64,000 bases of DNA. Origin: UBA7236 sp964463165 (GTDB lineage Bacteria; Bacteroidota; Bacteroidia; Chitinophagales; BACL12). The notes under the pieces were generated by a model. It was not told the origin of the DNA. It did not search any database and saw nothing but the letters and a program-made list of their open reading frames with translations. The position numbers and the translations under genes were made by a program. Numbering within the stretch: the stretch's first letter is position 1; each line of letters opens with the position of its first letter. Below, piece after piece: positions 62,029 through 64,000 of the stretch. The stretch covers positions 1-64,000 of the forward strand of contig CAYXBK010000010.1 of NCBI GenBank assembly GCA_964463165.1, in the 5' to 3' direction.

Positions 62029-63151
62029 TTTTGGTGATCAGCATTCTGTAAATTGTTTCGGAGCTCATATTGCGCTGAATTGTTTTTTCTTCAATTAATT
62101 TAAATCCAAGACGCTTGTATAATTCAACTGCTCTTGTATTTTTTTGAAGTACCGTCAGATAAATATTTTGTAAATCAAATTTATGGAATCCCATTGAAAG
62201 AAATTCCTTTGTTACTGATTGTCCGATTCCTTTATGCCAGTAAGCCGGTAAGCCGATCAGAATTCCGTAATCACATTGCTGATTGCGCATATCATAAAAC
62301 CCGGCATGCCCGATTATTTTTTCATTTTCGGCATCAACAATTGCATAAACAAGATTATAAGGATTGGTGAGATGAAACATTGTCCATTGCTGTAAATCAA
62401 ATAATGTATAACCGGCATTTTCATGCTCAAGTAAAGATGCTGCTTCGCGATTATTTTTTACCTCCATCAATTGCGCCGCATCATTTGGTACGGGTTTACG
62501 CAAAAGAATACTTTCTGAAATGCTTATACTTTGTTTTCTGCTACGTTCGTCGTCAAAATCATTTAATGTGGATCGCGGGTCCACCGCAACTTTTTTACCC
62601 GGAAATAAAAGCTGTGCGATGGTTTTAAAAAGAATAGTTATATCAAGGCCAAAAGAAATATGCCCGGTATAAAACACATCCAATGCAAGCCTTTCATCCC
62701 ACGATAGAATATTTCTTCCGTTAACCTGGGCATATCCGGTAATACCGGGTTTGACCTGATGCCGTTTTTTTTCTGTTTCTGTGTACCAGGGTAAATATCT
62801 TACAAGCAAGGGCCGCGGCCCTACGATACTCATTTCGCCTTTAAACACATTTAATAATTGCGGTAATTCGTCGAGCGAAGTGCGGCGCAGAAATTTGCCG
62901 ACTGCATTTAATCGTTCATGATCGGGCAGAGGTTGTTGTAAATGATCAACAACATCTTTCATTGTTTTAAATTTAAGCATCATAAATACACGCTCTTTAT
63001 ATCCGGGTCGTTGCTGCAGAAAAAATGGCCTGCCCTGAAATGCAAACGTGCATACAAGTGTAATGATTAAAAACAATGGAGATAATGCAATCAACAGGAG
63101 AATTGAAAAGAGTAAATCCAAAAAACGCTTTATGTATCTCCTGTAAACCAA
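62009..63151 (-). CDS. Phosphoglycosyl transferase (PglC-like) fused to GNAT acetyltransferase
   Basis: A 380-residue fusion. Residues 1-195 are a monotopic phosphoglycosyl transferase: an N-terminal re-entrant helix (RFLDLLFSILLLIALSPLFL), the D94-E95 dyad in TSLDELPQLLNVFKGEMSIVGPRPLL, and a C-terminal PGITGYAQVNGRN. After a ~25-residue linker, residues about 218-375 form a GNAT domain (LRKPVPNDAAQLMEV, GILIGLPAYWHKGIGQSVTKEF, QKNTRAVELYKRLGFKLIEEK). The first half would load a sugar phosphate onto undecaprenyl phosphate. The GNAT half resembles PseH-type sugar N-acetyltransferases and could acetylate the 4-amino sugar made by the neighbour genes. In Neisseria PglB an unrelated LbH acetyltransferase is fused in the same way. 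Confidence 0.88.
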   Translation of the reverse strand: MVYRRYIKRFLDLLFSILLLIALSPLFLIITLVCTFAFQGRPFFLQQRPGYKERVFMMLKFKTMKDVVDHLQQPLPDHERLNAVGKFLRRTSLDELPQLLNVFKGEMSIVGPRPLLVRYLPWYTETEKKRHQVKPGITGYAQVNGRNILSWDERLALDVFYTGHISFGLDITILFKTIAQLLFPGKKVAVDPRSTLNDFDDERSRKQSISISESILLRKPVPNDAAQLMEVKNNREAASLLEHENAGYTLFDLQQWTMFHLTNPYNLVYAIVDAENEKIIGHAGFYDMRNQQCDYGILIGLPAYWHKGIGQSVTKEFLSMGFHKFDLQNIYLTVLQKNTRAVELYKRLGFKLIEEKTIQRNMSSETIYRMLITKNDLQIS

Positions 63152-63157
63152 TTTTAT

Positions 63158-64000
63158 TTAACCGGATGCTTTAGTTGAATTGACCAGTTTTTCAATATGC
63201 ATTAAATATTCGTCTGCAAGCAATGTCCTGTCGAAATGTTTTTTTGCATATGCATATCCGTTATTTCCCTGGATGGAAATTATTTCAGGCTGCTTTACAT
63301 ATGCCCGCACTTTCTGTGCAAAATCTTCAGGTTGTTCGGGTTCAACAAACGTCCCGGCACCTGCGTCTTCGATCAATTCTCTTGAAATGCCATCAATTGC
63401 CATGAGAATCGGTTTTTTACAAGACATATAATCAAATGTTTTATTGGAATATACTGTTTTGAACGTATCGGTTTTTTTCAAAACAGATGTACCGATATCC
63501 GATGCAATAATATATTTTAATGCTTCTTCTTTGGAAACCGAATCAATAAATGTCAGGTTTGGCAATTTGCGTTTTTCAGCTTCTTCCACGAGATATTTTT
63601 TCTGCATACCGTCTCCAACAAGTAAAAAATGCACCGGATCATTTCGCAGAATCGTGCAAGCATCAATTACCTGAATTAAATGATTTGCAACACCGTGTGC
63701 TCCTACGTATATTACAACAAGTTTATCATCAATGCCAAGCGATTGCCGGAATTGTTTGCGGTCAAAAGTCCGGAGTAATTCGTCCGACATGCTAAAATCT
63801 GCAGCATTCGGTATCAGGATCAATTTATTTTGAGGGATATTTTTTTTTGTTTGAAGTGCCTGCAAAAAGGAAGGGGTAAGTACATTGATCAGTTTTGCTT
63901 TTTTATAAATGAATGACTCAAACCAAAATGCTCTTCGAATGATAAATTTATTTTTTAATATGCCTGTTTCGATTGCTGATTCGGGCCACAGATCCCTCAC
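63158..64000 (-). CDS. GT4 glycosyltransferase, WbuB-like (5' end outside window)
   Basis: 280 residues of a glycosyltransferase family 4 enzyme, open to the right edge (the gene starts beyond 64000; the first visible codons read VRDLWPESAI, so the GTG here is internal). Rossmann halves with LVVIYVGAHGVANHLIQVIDAC and the donor-site region ASDIGTSVLKK---FKTVYSNKTFDYMSCKKPIL are visible. Similar proteins (WbuB) add an amino sugar to lipid-linked O-antigen intermediates. It heads the operon in the window, 6 nt before the phosphoglycosyl transferase. Confidence 0.9.
   Translation of the reverse strand: MRDLWPESAIETGILKNKFIIRRAFWFESFIYKKAKLINVLTPSFLQALQTKKNIPQNKLILIPNAADFSMSDELLRTFDRKQFRQSLGIDDKLVVIYVGAHGVANHLIQVIDACTILRNDPVHFLLVGDGMQKKYLVEEAEKRKLPNLTFIDSVSKEEALKYIIASDIGTSVLKKTDTFKTVYSNKTFDYMSCKKPILMAIDGISRELIEDAGAGTFVEPEQPEDFAQKVRAYVKQPEIISIQGNNGYAYAKKHFDRTLLADEYLMHIEKLVNSTKASG

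Overview
The window reads as a chromosomal segment of a Bacteroidota bacterium, probably from the Chitinophagales/Saprospirales side of the phylum, although the exact order cannot be fixed from sequence alone. The grounds are an intact sprA gene (type IX secretion/gliding), at least five secreted proteins with C-terminal T9SS sorting domains, LytTR/LytS signalling, the malic enzyme-ruvA-sprA...gcvH-VanZ-tonB neighbourhood, AT-rich DNA, weak Shine-Dalgarno sites and several -7 elements of the Bacteroidota type TAnnTTTG. No phage, insertion sequence or CRISPR array was seen.

Layout. 0-5.9 kb: the end of an FG-GAP T9SS protein, a channel-like membrane protein, a LiaF-like/LytS/LytTR signalling operon and an OmpA-family lipoprotein. 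6-16.4 kb: two copies of a divergent gene pair, each a secreted T9SS protein (A) facing a cytosolic helical protein of about 490 residues (B). They enclose a minus-strand block of small genes (DUF1801, alpha/beta hydrolase, three SRPBCC proteins, a secreted TPR-like protein). 16.5-23.9 kb: a nuclease-helicase protein of the DUF2075 type, both methylmalonyl-CoA mutase subunits, an enoyl-CoA hydratase and a FISUMP protein. 23.9-39.6 kb: malic enzyme, ruvA, sprA, an inserted T9SS gene, gcvH, VanZ, TonB and a TPR protein. 39.8-43.7 kb: a carotenoid operon (DUF4286, crtI, crtB, fused lycopene cyclase, crtZ) predicted to make zeaxanthin-type pigment. 43.7-48.1 kb: an ABC exporter, a GNAT, a cytochrome b5-like protein, a PfkB kinase and tRNA-Asn. 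48.2-54.4 kb: a large repeat adhesin and uvrA. 54.4-64 kb: a minus-strand exopolysaccharide operon running off the right edge.

How the genes fit together. SprA would export the T9SS proteins. The polysaccharide operon holds a 4,6-dehydratase, an aminotransferase, a phosphoglycosyl transferase fused to a GNAT acetyltransferase, a FemAB-like protein, a GT4 glycosyltransferase and a Wza/Wzc export pair. Together these look like a bacillosamine-type initiating-sugar pathway feeding a surface polysaccharide.

The candidates for something undescribed are (i) the duplicated A/B divergent module, which carries related TTTC(C)GGAAA-type palindromic sites around both B starts, (ii) the phosphoglycosyl transferase-GNAT fusion, and (iii) a family of heptanucleotide mosaic repeats in intergenic DNA at several loci, two of which flank a gene inserted in the sprA neighbourhood.
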